The translations under genes were made by a program, and so were the position numbers. The notes beneath the pieces are model-generated. The model saw only the letters and a program-made list of their open reading frames with translations, did not search any database and had not been told where the DNA came from. A stretch of DNA of 5,303 nucleotides from an uncultured bacterium (GTDB taxonomy: Bacteria > Patescibacteriota > Patescibacteriia > Patescibacteriales > UBA12465): assembly GCA_937983635.1 (NCBI GenBank), contig CALJZR010000043.1:1-5303 (forward strand). Direction: 5' to 3'. This document shows, piece after piece, positions 3,812 to 5,303 of this stretch (position 1 is its first letter; each line of letters starts with the position of its first letter).

Positions 3812-5303
3812 AAAACTATCAACTTGGTAGCGAGCAGTACCGACATTGTTCTAATTCCTGGTACGGTCAGAAATAGCTTATTATCCGGTTCTGGTAACCG
3901 CTGTCTTTACGTTGATGCTACCGGTAATCTTTTAGCTAAAGGTTTTGATTGCGGCTCGGCCAGCGGTGGCGATAATATGGGTGATCATTCCGCTACTCAA
4001 AATATCAGACTTAATTCATATTGGCTCTCTGGTGACGCGGGCAATGAAGGCATCTTTGTTGATAGCGCTGGCGGTGTCGGCGTCGGCACTAATTCCATTA
4101 CGGCCGGCCTCCGTTTATTGGTAAACGGTAATCTTAGCTCTTCTGGTACCGTCTCTTTTACGGGCCCAGTTTATGCTGGTGGTGGTAACCGCATGATTAC
4201 GGTTGATAACGCTGGCGTTTTAGGAGCAGCGGCCATTCCCACTGATACCGATATCTATTGGACTGGTACAGCTACTAACCTAGTTCCCGCTACCGCCCGC
4301 ACTTCTTTAGGTTTAGGTTCTTTAGCGACTTTAAGTTCGGTGGCTAATGCGCAAATTACTGACGTCGCCTGGTCAAAGATAACCGGTTTCCCGGCCGCTT
4401 GTAGTGCTGGTCAGTATGTTTCCGCTGTTGGTGGTACTTTGACCTGTTCTACGCCAACCGATACCAATACCGATATCTACTGGACGGGTACAGCTACTAA
4501 TTTAGTGGCTGCTACCGCCCGTACTTCTTTAGGCTTGGGTTCTCTAGCAACTTTAAGTTCAGTGGCTAACGCTCAGATTACTGATATGGCCTGGTCAAAG
4601 TTAACCGGTTTCCCGGCTGCTTGTAGTGCTGGTCAGTATGTTTCCGCTGTTGGCGGTACTTTGACTTGTTCAACTCCAGCTGGAGGAGTTTCTGGCTCTG
4701 GTACAACTAATTATGTTAGTAAATGGACAGCCGGCTCAGCCTTAGGTAATTCTATTATTTATGATAATGGCACTTATGTAGGTATCGGTACTTCTGTTCC
4801 TGGCACGTATAAGTTGAATGTAGCCGGAACCTCTTATTTGGGCGGTAATTTTACTACTACCGGCACCGTTTCTTTAACCGGACCGATTTATGCTGGCGGC
4901 GGTAACCGTATGATTACGGTTGATAACGCTGGTGTGCTTGGCGCGGCTGCCATTCCGGCTGATACCGATATCTACTGGACTGGTACGGCTACTAACTTAG
5001 TACCAGCCACGGCTCGTACTTCTTTAGGCTTAGGGGCTTTGGCTACCTTAGGGGCGGTTTCCGGTGGCACGGGCGGCACGATTACTGACTCTACTATTAC
5101 TGATGCCGATGTCAGCTCTTCGGCGGCTATTTCTGCTTCCAAAATCCAATACGGAGACTTATTTATCACTTCCGCCGGTACTTCCGGTCAAATCTGGACT
5201 TCTGATGGTACGGGTGCCGGCGCTTGGGCGGCTCCTGGGGCTACCACTGATATCTATTGGACTGGTACAGCTACTAACCTAGTTCCCGCTACCGCCCGCA
5301 CTT
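3722..5303 (+). CDS. Secreted modular tail-fibre-like surface protein, N-terminal 527 codons (3' end outside window)
   Basis: The frame is open from ATG 3722 to the window edge with no stop. Residues 1-30 form a classic Sec signal peptide: basic MFASKSK, a hydrophobic core about 8-25, and probable cleavage after VQA30. Next comes a domain with RCLYVDATGN, DNMGDHSATQNIRL and WLSGDAGNEGIFVDSAG (60-117), a pattern I know from secreted proteins with GIGT modules. A GVGVGT module lies at 118-122 and a YVGIGT module at 352-357. Two near-identical 74-residue tandem repeats (177-250, 251-324) begin DIYWTGTATNL and end with a CSAGQYVSAVGGTLTC cysteine pair; partial copies start at 416 and 510. ATARTSLGLGSLATL and GQIWTSDGTGAGAW resemble phage tail-fibre repeats. 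The signal peptide argues for an exported cell-surface fibre or adhesin rather than a phage structural gene. It is a partial relative of the gene ending at 1115. No Shine-Dalgarno precedes the start; the upstream DNA is AT-rich. Confidence 0.9.
   Translation, partial: MFASKSKFFAYYSIFSILALSFYPLAQVQAKTINLVASSTDIVLIPGTVRNSLLSGSGNRCLYVDATGNLLAKGFDCGSASGGDNMGDHSATQNIRLNSYWLSGDAGNEGIFVDSAGGVGVGTNSITAGLRLLVNGNLSSSGTVSFTGPVYAGGGNRMITVDNAGVLGAAAIPTDTDIYWTGTATNLVPATARTSLGLGSLATLSSVANAQITDVAWSKITGFPAACSAGQYVSAVGGTLTCSTPTDTNTDIYWTGTATNLVAATARTSLGLGSLATLSSVANAQITDMAWSKLTGFPAACSAGQYVSAVGGTLTCSTPAGGVSGSGTTNYVSKWTAGSALGNSIIYDNGTYVGIGTSVPGTYKLNVAGTSYLGGNFTTTGTVSLTGPIYAGGGNRMITVDNAGVLGAAAIPADTDIYWTGTATNLVPATARTSLGLGALATLGAVSGGTGGTITDSTITDADVSSSAAISASKIQYGDLFITSAGTSGQIWTSDGTGAGAWAAPGATTDIYWTGTATNLVPATART
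4112..4240 (+). repeat. Fibre module repeat b, first copy in gene 4 (shortened)
   Basis: 43 codons starting RLLVNGNLSS, with the invariant GGGNRMITVDNAGVLGAAA core. It matches 4808-4957 and 324-473 but is shorter in its first third. It ends immediately before the DIYW repeat. Confidence 0.85.
4250..4456 (+). repeat. DIYW repeat c, copy 1 (full length)
   Basis: 69 codons of a 74-codon (222 bp) period. Against copy 2 (4472-4678) 66 of 69 residues are identical, but many codons differ synonymously. Its first 55 bases are identical to copy 4 at the window edge. Confidence 0.92.
4472..4678 (+). repeat. DIYW repeat c, copy 2 (full length)
   Basis: Second tandem copy, joined to copy 1 by a TDTNT linker. 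Protein differences from copy 1 are only Pro/Ala, Val/Met and Ile/Leu. Over the first 55 bases it differs from copy 1 at 8 positions. Confidence 0.92.
4808..4957 (+). repeat. Fibre module repeat b, second copy in gene 4
   Basis: 50 codons starting YKLNVAGTSYLGGN. It aligns without gaps to 324-473 of the upstream gene (39 of 50 residues identical), in direct orientation about 4.5 kb away. Confidence 0.9.
4967..5050 (+). repeat. DIYW repeat c, copy 3 (partial)
   Basis: Only the first 28 codons of the unit are present, to LATL; it then diverges into GAVSGGTGG, and the cysteine-pair half is missing. It follows module b, as copy 1 does. The first 55 bases differ from copy 1 at 9 positions, all silent. 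Confidence 0.88.
5249..5303 (+). repeat. DIYW repeat c, copy 4 (cut by window edge)
   Basis: All 55 visible bases are identical to 4250-4304. The preceding base differs (T versus C), so the identity starts at the GAT codon; its other end lies outside the window. Confidence 0.9.

Noticed and set aside
4972..5282. Frames at 4972-5169 (-) and 5064-5282 (+) inside the second fibre gene
   Set aside because: Both are shadows of the open frame from 3722, which carries repeat units continuing to the window edge.
3722..5303. Interpretation of the fibre genes as a prophage tail module
   Set aside because: Tail-fibre-like motifs are present, but gene 4 has a Sec signal peptide and the neighbours are a cupredoxin and a membrane-anchored protein, with no tail, capsid, holin or integrase gene in view.

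Overview
The window reads as a stretch of bacterial chromosome with four genes, all on the + strand. It most resembles Candidate Phyla Radiation (Patescibacteria, Parcubacteria-like) DNA. That assignment is an inference from style, not from a marker gene. The grounds are long secreted proteins built from GIGTT/KLxVxG tail-fibre-type modules, single-pass membrane-anchored orphans, compact spacing, and no Shine-Dalgarno sequence at any of the three visible starts. Genes end in TGA, TAA and TAG with no in-frame TGA, so the standard bacterial code fits.

Layout. (1) Bases 1-1115: the 3' end of a large modular surface or fibre-like protein, with three GIGTT modules followed by a C-terminal domain of a different kind. 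(2) Bases 1112-1291: a strong sigma70-type promoter overlapping the gene 1 stop codon, then a leader of about 145 nt. (3) 1292-1981: a membrane-anchored cupredoxin with a His/Cys/His copper site, in which the usual axial Met is replaced by Glu. (4) 2003-2040: a strong intrinsic terminator. (5) 2052-2080: a promoter. (6) 2117-3649: a 510-residue single-pass membrane protein of unknown function with a large extracytoplasmic domain and a CX4C-X12-CX4C cluster. (7) 3661-3690: a promoter with an extended -10. (8) 3722-5303: the 5' part (527 codons, no stop before the window edge) of a second secreted modular protein with a signal peptide, tandem 74-residue repeats and modules shared with gene 1.

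Genes 1 and 4 are relatives: a 50-residue module matches at 39 of 50 positions. They flank two proteins predicted to sit on the outer face of the cytoplasmic membrane, so the whole window looks like a cell-surface locus (adhesion or attachment plus a periplasmic or surface copper protein). Each complete gene appears to have its own promoter, so shared function is suggested by location only. No mobile element, CRISPR array, tRNA or rRNA was seen, and nothing was found on the minus strand.
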